Notes: generated by a model from the sequence alone, not told the origin. A stretch of 64,000 nucleotides of DNA from Pseudescherichia sp031987975 (GCF_031987975.1 NZ_DALZYX010000004.1:353501-417500); one strand, 5' to 3'. Shown: positions 1 through 9,133, counted from the first letter of the stretch. Made by a program: numbers and translations.

Positions 1-623
1 TCTTCATAGGCACGGTTGATCTCATCGCTGCCGGGCGCAGGCGTTGGCGTCGTGCGGCTGACCAGCACGCACCAGTGGCTGCCAGCATACTCGCGCGGAT
101 GGCTGCCCCCAGGCGTGACCGGGCCAAAGGGCACGGCAACGCCAATGTTGCGCAGATCCAGCCCAGGGTCCCGCTCGTGCAGCACATGATCGTTATAGGT
201 AAAGCTGACCTTGTCGCCGTCCGGACTGAAGACATGCACATGGCTGCCACCGCGTAGCGCGCCAGGCGTATAGGGTTCGGTGATATCCAGCGCATCGAGG
301 TTGCTCGCCCTGCCGTTTTGCACAATCACGCCCTGGCGATGGTGAAAGTCGTACTGCCAGCTATCGTCCGGATTTTGCGGCCCGTGAATAAAGACATATT
401 TCTCTTCGCGCGGATGAACGGTCACCACGCCAACGTGCGCACCCTGGGTCGCAGTGTAGAGCGTCTCTACCTCGCTGGTTTCCACGTTGACGCGCTCGAT
501 GGTCGCTCCGGTAAAGGAGGCGCCTGAGGGACGCACATCAAACACCAGCCACTGGCTGTCGGGGGTCCAGGTATTGATATTGGTAAGCTGATGATTGCGG
601 AGAGCGAAGGTAATTTGTTTCAT
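1..623 (-). CDS. yidR: YidR, DUF3748 family protein (partial, N-terminal part)
   Basis: The reading frame starts at the ATG at 623 and runs off the left edge of the window, so only about the first 207 residues are present. The protein opens MKQITFALRNHQLTN and continues with phrases such as TPDSQWLVFDVRPSG and HVHVFSPDGDKVSFTYND, which look like the repeated blades of a beta-propeller. This matches the YidR/DUF3748 family, which has no proven activity; a resemblance to oligogalacturonate lyase-type propellers is inference. In E. coli the gene lies near dgoT, with cbrA between them; here the next gene is dgoT directly. Confidence 0.85.
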   Translation of the reverse strand, partial: MKQITFALRNHQLTNINTWTPDSQWLVFDVRPSGASFTGATIERVNVETSEVETLYTATQGAHVGVVTVHPREEKYVFIHGPQNPDDSWQYDFHHRQGVIVQNGRASNLDALDITEPYTPGALRGGSHVHVFSPDGDKVSFTYNDHVLHERDPGLDLRNIGVAVPFGPVTPGGSHPREYAGSHWCVLVSRTTPTPAPGSDEINRAYE

Positions 624-627
624 GAGG

Positions 628-660
628 ATACCCTGATGCGCAGATGTCGCATCAGGGTAT
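628..660. repeat. Perfect 13-bp inverted repeat between yidR and dgoT
   Basis: Arms ATACCCTGATGCG (628-640) and CGCATCAGGGTAT (648-660) flank a 7-base loop. It lies just downstream of dgoT and just upstream of yidR. No T-run follows on either strand, so it is better read as a REP-like or mRNA-stabilising hairpin than as a standard intrinsic terminator. Confidence 0.7.
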
Positions 661-674
661 AGCATTGCGGGGGT

Positions 675-1967
675 TTAGCCTACGCGTTTCACCTCACCCA
701 CCAGCAGGATGTAGGAGAGTGCGCCAAGCAGCGCCACGGCAGAGATATAGACCAGCGCCGGGGCAAAACCATAATCCTGCGCCAGATAACCCACCACCAG
801 CGGCACGGTGATGCCGCCGAGGCCGCCGACAAAGTTAAACATGCCGCCGGTAAGGCCAATCAGACGCATCGGCGCAAGAGAGGAGACCAGCGACCAGGTG
901 ATCGACGCAAAACCATTGCCGAAGAACGCAATCGCCATCAGGGTCATAATCCACACCGGATCGTTGGTATAGTTGGCTCCCATGATGCAGGTGGAGATCA
1001 GCAGCCCGCAGATGATCGGCGTTTTACGTGCCGCGCCAAGGGAGAAGCCTTTTTTCACCAGCTTATCGGCCAGCCAGCCGGAGAGCAGCACCCCTACGAA
1101 GGCGGCAAGGAACGGCACGGTGGTCATAAAGCCCGCTTTCAGCGCGGTGATGCCCTTCTCCTGGGTCAGATAGTTCGGGAACCAGGTGAGGAAGAACCAC
1201 AGCGTTGAGGTCACGGCGAACTGACCAAGGTAGACGCCCACCAGCTTGCGATTGAACACCAGCTTCCAGTCCGCTTTGCTTAGAGGCTGACGCGCCTCTT
1301 TTTTAACCGGGGCATCGCCATCAACCAGTCCACCACCATCACGAATGTAGTCCAGCTCCGCTTTGCTGATGCCTTTGGTCAGGCGCGGCGGCTGATACAC
1401 TTTAATCCAGATCAGCGACCAGATAATGCCTATCCCGCCGGTGATGATAAACACCCAGTGCCAGCTCAGCATCTCCTGGATCCAGATCAGCATCGGAGTC
1501 AGAAACGCCAGGCCCACAAACTGCCCGGAAGTGTAGAAGCCCACCGCCGAGGCGCGCTCATGCTCCGGGAACCAGCTGGTCACCATCCGGTTATTGGTTG
1601 GGAATGCCGGGGCCTCAAACACGCCGGTGATAGCACGCAGGCCAATCAGCGACATCAAGCCGGTAGCAAAGCCCTGGAACAGGGTCGCCACCGACCAGCC
1701 CATGATGGCGATAAAGTAGGTGAGGCGTGAGCCAACACGGTCAAGGAACCAGCCGCCGGGGATCTGGCACAGGGTATAGAGCCACGCAAAGGCAGAGAAG
1801 ACGTAGCCCATCTCCGCTTTGGTGATGCCAAACTCCTCCTGAATATGGGCAGATGCCACCGCCAGGTTGGCGCGGTCAACGTAGCAAATCACTACGGTAA
1901 CAAAGATCATGAACAGCGTCAGATAACGACGACGTCCGGGTTTTGCAGCAGTAACTGAAATATCCAT
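675..1967 (-). CDS. dgoT: D-galactonate:H+ symporter DgoT (MFS)
   Basis: A 430-residue, 12-helix major facilitator superfamily transporter that brings D-galactonate across the inner membrane with a proton. The start was set at the ATG at 1967 (MDISVTAAKPGRRRYL), the family's usual N-terminus; an upstream ATG at 2012 would add 15 residues and has no family support. A GGAG stretch precedes 1967. Conserved segments include VDRANLAVASAHIQEEFG in helix 1 and the cytoplasmic signature DRVGSR after helix 2. It is the last gene of the dgo operon, and is separated from dgoD by a structured 220-bp gap that may lower or separate its expression. Confidence 0.95.
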   Translation of the reverse strand: MDISVTAAKPGRRRYLTLFMIFVTVVICYVDRANLAVASAHIQEEFGITKAEMGYVFSAFAWLYTLCQIPGGWFLDRVGSRLTYFIAIMGWSVATLFQGFATGLMSLIGLRAITGVFEAPAFPTNNRMVTSWFPEHERASAVGFYTSGQFVGLAFLTPMLIWIQEMLSWHWVFIITGGIGIIWSLIWIKVYQPPRLTKGISKAELDYIRDGGGLVDGDAPVKKEARQPLSKADWKLVFNRKLVGVYLGQFAVTSTLWFFLTWFPNYLTQEKGITALKAGFMTTVPFLAAFVGVLLSGWLADKLVKKGFSLGAARKTPIICGLLISTCIMGANYTNDPVWIMTLMAIAFFGNGFASITWSLVSSLAPMRLIGLTGGMFNFVGGLGGITVPLVVGYLAQDYGFAPALVYISAVALLGALSYILLVGEVKRVG

Positions 1968-2091
1968 CGTAATCTGTCTCCAGATTTTGGGCATAGCGAG
2001 GCCGCTCACCATGCCCTGTAAATTACAGAGGGTGTATTTGATTTTTTAATTAAAAACTTAATTGGAATGCGTTAAATAATTCGTACTGAGG

Positions 2092-2188
2092 GAAGGCGGC
2101 AAGTTTTCTTATCCCCGGGAGCATACAAAAGTATGTGACCGGGGTAAGGAAACGCAGCCAACGCACCATCAGTGCGAAGTATGACGCG
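2092..2188. repeat. Palindromic intergenic element between dgoD and dgoT
   Basis: The core at 2108-2148 folds into a long hairpin: CTTATCCCCGG (2108-2118) pairs with CCGGGGTAAG (2139-2148), and inside it GCATAC pairs with GTATG around an AAAA loop. Flanking GGAAGGCGGC and GCAGCCAACGCAC are also partly complementary. The shape and the CCCCGGGAGC...TGACCGGGG layout resemble a dispersed intergenic repeat I associate with enterobacterial genomes. Family membership is from memory; the hairpin is seen. Confidence 0.6.
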
Positions 2189-2191
2189 CAT

Positions 2192-3340
2192 TTACCATTC
2201 GGCTACGCTGCCATCTTCATGACGCCATAACGGATTGCGCCAGTCGGTCACGTCTTTACTGCGGGCAATCACCTGCTCTTCGTCAATCTCTACGCCCAGG
2301 CCTGGCTTCATCAGCGGTTTAAAGAAGCCGCCTTCCATGTTGAAGTCCTCTTTGTTTTTCACAAAGTCGAGCAGCTCCGCGCCCTGGTTGTAGTGGATGC
2401 CCATACTCTGCTCCTGGAACACCGCGTTGTGGGAAACGAAGTCCACGTGCAGGCAGGCCGCCAGCGCAATCGGGCCAAGCGGGCAGTGCGGGGCCAGCGC
2501 CACGTCGTACGCTTCCGCCATGCCAGCAATTTTGTAGCACTCGGTGATGCCCCCGGCGTGGGAGAGATCGGGCTGGAGAATGGCCAGGCCGCCCGCTTCC
2601 AGCACGCGCTTGAACTCGAAGCGTGAGAACATACGCTCCCCGGCGGCAATCGGAATATGGGTCTGCGCGGCCAGCTTCGGATAGTATTCTGCCTGCTCGG
2701 CCAGGACCGGCTCTTCAATAAACAGCGGACGGTACGGCTCCAGCTCTTTAATTAAAATCTTCGCCATCGGCGCGCTGACGCGGCCATGGAAATCGAGACC
2801 AAATTCAATTTCATTGCCAAAGGCTTCGCGGATCTGTGCGGCGGTATTTACCGCGGCTTCGACTTTGCGGAAATCATCAATAATAGATAACTCTTCGCAG
2901 CCGTTTAATTTAAAGGTATCGAAGCCAATTTCGCGCAGTTTAGTGATGCCCGCGATGGCTTCCGCCGGACGATCGCCGCCCACCCAGCTGTAGGCCTTAA
3001 TTTTATCGCGCACCAGGCCACCCATCAGCTGCCAGACCGGCGCATTCAGCACTTTACCCTTGATGTCCCACAGCGCCTGGTCAATACCGGCGATAGCGCT
3101 CATCAGGATCGGGCCGCCACGGTAGAAGCCCGCGCGGTACATTACCTGCCACAGGTCGTTGATGCGGGACGGATCCTGACCAATCAGGTATTCACCCAGC
3201 TCGTGAACAGCAGCCTCAACGGTACGCGCCCGGCCTTCGATCACCGGCTCACCCCAGCCAACCACGCCTTCGTCGGTTTCGATTTTCAGGAACATCCAGC
3301 GCGGGGGTAAACGGTAGGTGGTTAATTTAGTAATTTTCAT
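2192..3340 (-). CDS. dgoD: D-galactonate dehydratase DgoD
   Basis: Converts D-galactonate to 2-keto-3-deoxy-D-galactonate in the cytosol. At 382 residues (MKITKLTTYRLPPRW start) it has the full length of the family. It is an enolase-superfamily barrel, and all expected catalytic residues are present at the E. coli positions: metal ligands Asp183, Glu209 and Glu235, acid His185 (GLDFHG) and base His285 (LAPHCP). The long open frame continues upstream to 3463 but that part overlaps dgoA and is not coding. The stop of dgoA overlaps this start in ATGA, indicating translational coupling. Confidence 0.96.
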   Translation of the reverse strand: MKITKLTTYRLPPRWMFLKIETDEGVVGWGEPVIEGRARTVEAAVHELGEYLIGQDPSRINDLWQVMYRAGFYRGGPILMSAIAGIDQALWDIKGKVLNAPVWQLMGGLVRDKIKAYSWVGGDRPAEAIAGITKLREIGFDTFKLNGCEELSIIDDFRKVEAAVNTAAQIREAFGNEIEFGLDFHGRVSAPMAKILIKELEPYRPLFIEEPVLAEQAEYYPKLAAQTHIPIAAGERMFSRFEFKRVLEAGGLAILQPDLSHAGGITECYKIAGMAEAYDVALAPHCPLGPIALAACLHVDFVSHNAVFQEQSMGIHYNQGAELLDFVKNKEDFNMEGGFFKPLMKPGLGVEIDEEQVIARSKDVTDWRNPLWRHEDGSVAEW

Positions 3341-3954
3341 TGCACTGCCTCTCGATACGCTTTTACAAATGCGGCTGCCTGCTGCGCGGTGCGCTCCACG
3401 GATTGCCCGGCACGATAGAGATCGCTGCCCAGTCCGGCACCGGCACAGCCTGCCTTGATCCACTGGGCCAGGTTATCCGGCGTGACGCCACCCACGGCAA
3501 ACACGGGGATCTCCGGCGGAAGCACGGCCTTCAGGGCTTTGATGTAGTCCGGACCAAACGCGGAAGACGGGAATATCTTCAGCGACTGGGCACCGGCCTC
3601 AATCGCCGTAAAGGCTTCGGTCGCCGTGGCACAGCCCGGGCTGACCGCCATGCCGTATGCCACCGCCCGACGGATAATTTCCGGATTGATGTTGGGGGTC
3701 ACCAGCAGGGTGCAGCCCATTTCAGCAAGCGTATCGACCTGCTCGGGCTTTAATACCGTGCCCGCGCCAATTAACGCTTTGTCGCCAAACGCTTTTACCA
3801 TCGCCGGAATGCTCTCTTCCCAGCGGGGGGAGTTGAGCGGAATTTCGACCGCTTCAAACCCGGCCTCGATCACCGCCGCCACGTGGGCGTGCGCCTCTTC
3901 CGGCGTGATGCCGCGCAGAATTGCGATCAGCGGGAGTTTATTTTGCCACTGCAT
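3337..3954 (-). CDS. dgoA: 2-dehydro-3-deoxy-6-phosphogalactonate aldolase DgoA
   Basis: Splits KDPGal into pyruvate and glyceraldehyde 3-phosphate, the last step of galactonate breakdown. It is a 205-residue class I KDPG-family aldolase; the general base Glu37 (AVEIPLNSP) and Schiff-base Lys126 (LKIFPSS) are both in place, and the phosphate site GCAGAGLGSDLY is intact near the C-terminus. It overlaps dgoK by 17 bases upstream and dgoD by 4 bases downstream, so it is clearly in the middle of an operon. Confidence 0.96.
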   Translation of the reverse strand: MQWQNKLPLIAILRGITPEEAHAHVAAVIEAGFEAVEIPLNSPRWEESIPAMVKAFGDKALIGAGTVLKPEQVDTLAEMGCTLLVTPNINPEIIRRAVAYGMAVSPGCATATEAFTAIEAGAQSLKIFPSSAFGPDYIKALKAVLPPEIPVFAVGGVTPDNLAQWIKAGCAGAGLGSDLYRAGQSVERTAQQAAAFVKAYREAVQ

Positions 3955-4816
3955 GAGCGATGCTCCTTATACCTGCCTGAAATGCGTCGTCGCCGCGTAG
4001 GGTCTGCGTACCGTGGCCCAGCAGGGCAAAAGCCTGTTGATAGCGCGCGGTGAGCGCTGGATTGGCGACGAGAGTGATGGTCTGCTGCGGCGCGATCCAG
4101 GCTTTCATACTCGCCACTTCGCTGCCAATCAGCAGGCCGGAAAGAAATTCGCTCACCTGTTCACGCGCAAGCGTGCCGAGCACGTGGGAGGCGCGGACTT
4201 CAAACAGGCGAGGCAGCAGTTCGGGGGCATCAAGGCCGCGGGTTAAACCGGCGGTAAAGGCGTCCGGGGAGGCCACCTGCTCGGGCAGGCCCGCGCCTAC
4301 CAGCGTATGGTTGAGCAGCACGTGGTGCAGCTCGCCGGTCATCACGGTACGGAAATCACTCACCTGCTCGCTATCTGCCAGCACCCATTTGCAGTGGGTA
4401 CCAGGCATGACATACACCTGGGCAGGCTGCAGATCGCGCGCGCCGAGCAGTTGGGTCTCTTCGCCACGCATCACGTTGTGGTTATCTTCCCGGCTGACGC
4501 ACAATCCGGGAACAATCCAGATATTGTCGGCAACGGCGGTAAGCTGCTGGCCGATATCATCAAAGCGGGCCGGGCAAGGGAGATAGGGGACGTTGACCCA
4601 GCCGGCATTGCTGCCGACCATGCCCGCCATTACCACGGGGGTGTTTTCCTGCGCCCAACCCTCGGTGATCTGCGCTAATACCGCCTCGAAGGTCCGTCCG
4701 TTCAGGCGGGTTACGCCCGCTTCGGATTGCCTGCTCTCCAGGCACTCATCGCCCTGATAGAGCCAGGCGCGAAGATTGGTAGAACCCCAGTCGATGGCGA
4801 TATAGCGTGATGTCAT
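3938..4816 (-). CDS. dgoK: 2-dehydro-3-deoxygalactonokinase DgoK
   Basis: Phosphorylates 2-keto-3-deoxy-D-galactonate at C6 using ATP. The 292-residue length equals E. coli DgoK. The N-terminal phosphate motif IDWGSTNLRAW is characteristic of the ASKHA kinase fold, and MPGTHCKWV and GLLIGSEV occur in the expected order. The start ATG at 4816 overlaps the dgoR stop (ATGA), so regulator and enzymes share one message. Confidence 0.95.
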   Translation of the reverse strand: MTSRYIAIDWGSTNLRAWLYQGDECLESRQSEAGVTRLNGRTFEAVLAQITEGWAQENTPVVMAGMVGSNAGWVNVPYLPCPARFDDIGQQLTAVADNIWIVPGLCVSREDNHNVMRGEETQLLGARDLQPAQVYVMPGTHCKWVLADSEQVSDFRTVMTGELHHVLLNHTLVGAGLPEQVASPDAFTAGLTRGLDAPELLPRLFEVRASHVLGTLAREQVSEFLSGLLIGSEVASMKAWIAPQQTITLVANPALTARYQQAFALLGHGTQTLRGDDAFQAGIRSIAHAVAK

Positions 4817-5502
4817 GTTATTTCCTTGAGCCTTTGGGTTGAGCTGGCGATCATAGTTAGCGCCGCCTGCTCTGCTGCATCGCCGTCCTGATGCCGGATC
4901 GCATCAAACAGCGCCTTATGTTCCTGAAGCGTCTTCGGCATGTTGGCCTCGTCACCGCGCCAGGTCTGTTCAAAAACTGCCCGCTGCAGGGAGCCAATCG
5001 CTACCGTCAGCTGCTGGAGGACCGGGTTGTGCACCGACTGCAGCACGGCGTCGTGATAGCGAATATCCGCTTCGTTGAACGCCTCCCGGTTCTGGTTATT
5101 GGCGATCATGTCGTTGAGCGCCGCCTCAATCTGCGCCAGATCGCTGGAGGTGGCCCGCTCGGCTGCCCAGCGGGCAATGGCCGGTTCCACCAGGTTACGT
5201 ACCTCGCTCATCGCACTGATAAGCCGTGGGTCGTAGTCGTTCTCCAGTACCCACTGCAACACCTCGGTATCGAGGTAGTTCCACTGGTTGCGTGCCGCGA
5301 CAAATGCTCCGCGATAGCGCTTCATCTCAATAAGCCGCTTCGCCATCAGGGAGCGAAAGACCTCCCGAATGATGTTGCGCGAGGTTTCAAACTCTTCACA
5401 CAGGTCGGCCTCGGAAGGCAGCCCTGCGCCAGGGACGTATTTGCCGCTGACAATCTGCCGCCCAAGGGTGGCGATGATGCGGTCCGTTTTGGTAATGGTC
5501 AT
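4813..5502 (-). CDS. dgoR: Galactonate operon repressor DgoR (GntR/FadR subfamily)
   Basis: A 229-residue regulator with an N-terminal winged helix (about 1-70; LPSEADLCEEFETSRNIIREVFRSL) and a C-terminal FCD effector domain with metal-binding His residues (DIRYHDAVL, SVHNPVL). In E. coli it represses dgo until galactonate binds. The start at 5502 (MTITKTDRI) was preferred over the longer frame to 5694: it matches the family length, has AAGGA at good spacing, and leaves the operator region noncoding. It is the first gene of the operon. Confidence 0.94.
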   Translation of the reverse strand: MTITKTDRIIATLGRQIVSGKYVPGAGLPSEADLCEEFETSRNIIREVFRSLMAKRLIEMKRYRGAFVAARNQWNYLDTEVLQWVLENDYDPRLISAMSEVRNLVEPAIARWAAERATSSDLAQIEAALNDMIANNQNREAFNEADIRYHDAVLQSVHNPVLQQLTVAIGSLQRAVFEQTWRGDEANMPKTLQEHKALFDAIRHQDGDAAEQAALTMIASSTQRLKEIT

Positions 5503-5608
5503 CTCAGATCCTTTAAGGAGTTGCTTTACCACTACTTTATCCCCGTTGGCGTAAAAATCCGCACTATTGAAGTACAAATATGCGAGCCGTTCGCCATACC
5601 GTGAGCAG

Positions 5609-5642
5609 ATAGTAGTACAATCGATCTGAGTTGTACTACAAT
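5609..5642. promoter_or_regulatory. Two DgoR operator palindromes
   Basis: TTGTACTACAA at 5631-5641 is a perfect odd palindrome (TTGTA-C-TACAA). A second copy, TAGTAGTACAA at 5610-5620, differs from the same palindrome by one base. Their centres are 21 bp apart, two helical turns, so two GntR dimers would sit on the same face. They lie about 110 bp upstream of the dgoR start. The assignment to DgoR is inferred from position and family operator style. Confidence 0.75.
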
Positions 5643-5694
5643 CCAGATCACAAAAACGACAACTGGTAAATAAAATGTGAAAAGCGGGTGACAA

Positions 5695-5723
5695 TAAAAA
5701 ACCCGCAGCGAGGTGCGGGCTTA
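5695..5723 (-). terminator. Intrinsic terminator of yidA
   Basis: Read on the minus strand, CCCGCACCTCGCTGCGGG folds into a GC-rich hairpin and is followed directly by TTTTTTA. It lies about 25 bp past the yidA stop and upstream of the dgo promoter region. Confidence 0.85.
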
Positions 5724-5745
5724 TGACAGGCGGGAAAAGCTAAAT

Positions 5746-6558
5746 TTAATTCAGGACAAACTTCTCGATAGCGTAAGCCACGCCGTCTTCAATATTGGTT
5801 TTAGTCACGAAATTGGCGACCTCTTTCACCGACGGGATGGCATTGTCCATGGCAACGCCCATACCGGCATACTCCAGCATGGCGATGTCGTTCTCCTGAT
5901 CGCCAATCGCCATGATCTCTTCCGGCTTGATGTTCAGCGCATCGGCCAGGGATTTCACGCCGGTGCCTTTGGTGACGCTTTTATTGAGGATCTCAAGGAA
6001 GTAAGGCGCGCTTTTCAGCACAGTGTACTTCTCTTTTACCTCTGCCGGAATGCGGGATATCGCCTGGTCGAGGATCGCCGGCTCGTCAATCATCATCACC
6101 TTCAGCAGCTCGATGGCCGGATCCATCTTCTCGGCCTCGCAGAACACCAGCGGAATAGTGGCAACGTAGGATTCGTGCACCGTGTAGTAGCTGATGTCGC
6201 GGTTGGCGGTATAAAGCGTGTTGCGATCGAGAGCGTGGAAGTGCGAGCCAACCTCGCGGGAGAGCTGTTCGAGGTAGCGGTAGTCGTCATAGCTGAGCGT
6301 AGTTTGCGCCACGGTGCTGCCGTCGCTGGCTTTCTGCACCAGCGCGCCGTTATAGGTGATGCAGTAGTCACCCGGCCTGTCCATATGCAGCTCTTTCAGG
6401 TAGGTGTGCACGCCAGCGTAGGGACGCCCGGTCGTCAGCACCACGTTGACCCCACGCTCACGCGCGGCGGCAATCGCATTTTTAACGGCAGGTGAAATGG
6501 TATGGTCCGGCAGCAGCAAGGTGCCGTCCATGTCAATTGCAATGAGTTTGATAGCCAT
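5746..6558 (-). CDS. yidA: Sugar-phosphate phosphatase YidA (Cof-type HAD)
   Basis: A 270-residue cytosolic haloacid dehalogenase-type phosphatase. Motif I is DMDGTLL with nucleophile Asp9 and acid Asp11; motif II is LTTGRP, and motif IV is the GDQENDIAMLEYAG block near residue 215, with the Cof-type cap domain between. E. coli YidA acts on several sugar phosphates in vitro; its physiological substrate is not known. It stands alone on the minus strand with its own terminator. In E. coli yidB separates it from gyrB; no yidB is present here. Confidence 0.94.
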   Translation of the reverse strand: MAIKLIAIDMDGTLLLPDHTISPAVKNAIAAARERGVNVVLTTGRPYAGVHTYLKELHMDRPGDYCITYNGALVQKASDGSTVAQTTLSYDDYRYLEQLSREVGSHFHALDRNTLYTANRDISYYTVHESYVATIPLVFCEAEKMDPAIELLKVMMIDEPAILDQAISRIPAEVKEKYTVLKSAPYFLEILNKSVTKGTGVKSLADALNIKPEEIMAIGDQENDIAMLEYAGMGVAMDNAIPSVKEVANFVTKTNIEDGVAYAIEKFVLN

Positions 6559-6683
6559 GGGTTCCCCAGCGTAAAAGAGTTAACTCTTATGCTAGCGTGA
6601 TTCTGTTCAAAAGACAGTAAGCGCGGAGAGGGAAAAGGGGGACAGGAGCGGGGCGGTATATTCCCCATTTACAAGAAGGGTAG

Positions 6684-6708
6684 CCCCGGCAGCATCGTGC
6701 CGCCGGGG
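6684..6708. repeat. REP-like hairpin downstream of gyrB
   Basis: CCCCGGC (6684-6690) and CCGGGG (6703-6708) form a GC-rich hairpin with further pairing GCA/TGC inside. It follows the gyrB stop by about 10 bp on the minus strand. There is no T-run after it. Confidence 0.55.
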
Positions 6709-6718
6709 AACAAACCGA

Positions 6719-9133
6719 TTAGATATCGATATTCGCTGCTTTCAGGGCGTTCTCTTCGATAAACGCACGACGCGGCTCAACGGCATCACCCATCAGGGTA
6801 GTGAAGAGCTGGTCGGCGGCAATCGCATCCTTCACGGTCACGCGCAGCATGCGGCGGCTCTCCGGATCCATGGTGGTTTCCCACAGCTGCTCCGGGTTCA
6901 TCTCGCCCAGCCCTTTATAGCGCTGAATCGCCAGGCCACGGCGCGACTCTTTCACCAGCCACTCCAGCGCCTGCTCAAAGCTGGCAATCGGCTGACGGCG
7001 TTCGCCACGTTCGATAAAGGCATCCTCTTCGATCAGGCCGCGCAGCTTCTCACCCAGCGTGCACAGACGACGGTACTCGCCACCGATAATGAACTCATGA
7101 TCCAGCGGATAGTCGGTATCCACACCGTGAGTACGAACGCGAATAATTGGCTCGAACTGTTTCAGTTCAGCGTCTTCACGGATGTCGTACTTCCAGGTGC
7201 TGCCGTGCACGTCGTTTTCGTTCAGCGTGGTAATCAGCGCAGAGACCCAGCGGGTCACTTTCGCTTCATCTGCCAGATCGGCCTCTTCCAGCGTCGGCTG
7301 GTAGACAAGCTCTTTCAGCAGCGCACGCGGGAAACGACGCTCCATGCGGTTAATCATTTTCTGCGTGGCGTTGTACTCGGAGACCATTTTCTCCAGCGCC
7401 TCACCGGCCAGCGCAGGTGCGCCTTCGGTGGTGTGCAGGGTAGCGCCATCCAGCGCGATAGAGATCTGGTACTGATCCATCGCGTCGTCATCTTTGATGT
7501 ACTGCTCCTGCTTGCCCTTTTTCACCTTGTAGAGCGGCGGCTGGGCAATGTACACGTGACCACGTTCGATAATCTCCGGCATCTGACGGTAGAAGAAGGT
7601 CAGCAGCAGGGTACGGATGTGCGAGCCATCAACGTCCGCATCGGTCATGATGATGATGCTGTGGTAGCGCAGCTTGTCCGGGTTGTACTCGTCACGGCCA
7701 ATGCCGCAGCCCAGAGCAGTGATCAGCGTCGCCACTTCCTGAGAGGCCAGCATCTTGTCGAAGCGGGCTTTCTCAACGTTAAGGATCTTACCCTTCAGCG
7801 GCAGAATAGCCTGATTCTTACGGTTACGGCCCTGTTTCGCCGAGCCGCCCGCCGAGTCCCCTTCCACCAGGTAGAGTTCAGAGTGGGCCGGGTCACGCTC
7901 CTGACAGTCCGCCAGCTTGCCTGGCAGGCCAGCGAGATCCAGCGCGCCTTTGCGGCGGGTCATCTCACGGGCACGGCGCGCGGCTTCACGGGCGCGAGCA
8001 GCATCGATAATTTTACCCACTACGATTTTAGCGTCGGACGGATTTTCCAGCAGGTACTCGGACAGCAGCTCGTTCATCTGCTGTTCAACCGCCGATTTCA
8101 CCTCGGAGGAGACCAGTTTGTCTTTGGTCTGGGAGGAGAACTTCGGATCCGGTACTTTCACCGAGACCACGGCAATCAGACCTTCACGAGCGTCGTCACC
8201 GGTGGCGCTGACCTTAGCTTTCTTGCTGTAGCCCTCTTTATCCATGTAGGCGTTCAGGGTACGAGTCATCGCTGCACGGAAGCCCGCAAGGTGGGTACCG
8301 CCGTCGCGCTGCGGAATGTTGTTGGTAAAGCAGTAGATGTTTTCCTGGAAGCCGTCGTTCCACTGCAGGGCCACTTCCACGCCAATCCCGTCTTTTTCGG
8401 TAGAGAAGTAGAAAATGCTCGGATGGATCGGCGTTTTATTCTTGTTGAGATACTCAACAAACGCCTTGATGCCGCCCTCATAGTGGAAGTGATCCTCTTT
8501 GCCGTCGCGCTTATCCACCAGGCGAATAGAAACGCCGGAGTTCAGGAACGACAGCTCACGCAGACGCTTGGCCAGGATCTCATACTCAAATTCGGTGACG
8601 TTGGTGAAGGTCTCCAGGCTAGGCCAGAAACGCACCACGGTACCGGTGACGTCAGTGTCACCGGTGATCGCCAGCGGTGCCTGCGGCACGCCGTGCACGT
8701 AGGTCTGCTGGTGCACTTTGCCTTCGCGGCGGATCAGCAACTCAAGCTTTTGCGACAGGGCGTTAACCACGGAGACGCCCACGCCGTGCAGGCCGCCGGA
8801 CACTTTATAAGAGTTATCATCGAATTTACCGCCTGCGTGCAGCACGGTCATGATAACTTCGGCGGCTGAGACGCCCTCTTCCGGGTGAATACCGGTGGGG
8901 ATCCCACGGCCATCATCCGAGACCGACACGGAGTTATCGGCGTGGATCGTCACGACGATATCTTTACAGTGACCCGCGAGCGCCTCGTCGATAGCGTTAT
9001 CTACCACCTCAAATACCATATGGTGCAGGCCGGTACCGTCATCCGTGTCGCCGATATACATACCCGGGCGCTTACGCACCGCATCCAGCCCTTTCAGGAC
9101 TTTGATACTGGAGGAGTCATAAGAATTCGACAT
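6719..9133 (-). CDS. gyrB: DNA gyrase subunit B
   Basis: The ATPase subunit of DNA gyrase, 804 residues, the same length as E. coli GyrB. Order of domains: GHKL ATPase (about 1-220; DNAIDEAL, DDGRGIPTG and GGLHGVGVSVVNALS), transducer (to about 390), Toprim with EGDSAGGSA and IMTDADVDGSHIRTL, then the tail with the gammaproteobacterial insertion and QRYKGLGEMNP. The ATG at 9133 is used; the codon before it is TTG, which could be mistaken for an earlier start. It is the last gene of dnaA-dnaN-recF-gyrB; 28 bp separate it from recF. Confidence 0.98.
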   Translation of the reverse strand: MSNSYDSSSIKVLKGLDAVRKRPGMYIGDTDDGTGLHHMVFEVVDNAIDEALAGHCKDIVVTIHADNSVSVSDDGRGIPTGIHPEEGVSAAEVIMTVLHAGGKFDDNSYKVSGGLHGVGVSVVNALSQKLELLIRREGKVHQQTYVHGVPQAPLAITGDTDVTGTVVRFWPSLETFTNVTEFEYEILAKRLRELSFLNSGVSIRLVDKRDGKEDHFHYEGGIKAFVEYLNKNKTPIHPSIFYFSTEKDGIGVEVALQWNDGFQENIYCFTNNIPQRDGGTHLAGFRAAMTRTLNAYMDKEGYSKKAKVSATGDDAREGLIAVVSVKVPDPKFSSQTKDKLVSSEVKSAVEQQMNELLSEYLLENPSDAKIVVGKIIDAARAREAARRAREMTRRKGALDLAGLPGKLADCQERDPAHSELYLVEGDSAGGSAKQGRNRKNQAILPLKGKILNVEKARFDKMLASQEVATLITALGCGIGRDEYNPDKLRYHSIIIMTDADVDGSHIRTLLLTFFYRQMPEIIERGHVYIAQPPLYKVKKGKQEQYIKDDDAMDQYQISIALDGATLHTTEGAPALAGEALEKMVSEYNATQKMINRMERRFPRALLKELVYQPTLEEADLADEAKVTRWVSALITTLNENDVHGSTWKYDIREDAELKQFEPIIRVRTHGVDTDYPLDHEFIIGGEYRRLCTLGEKLRGLIEEDAFIERGERRQPIASFEQALEWLVKESRRGLAIQRYKGLGEMNPEQLWETTMDPESRRMLRVTVKDAIAADQLFTTLMGDAVEPRRAFIEENALKAANIDI

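Noticed and set aside
7097..8869. 590-codon plus-strand frame opposite gyrB
   Set aside because: It is wholly antisense to gyrB, has no family resemblance, and is rich in His, Arg, Gln and Val as expected from reading a GC-biased gene backwards.
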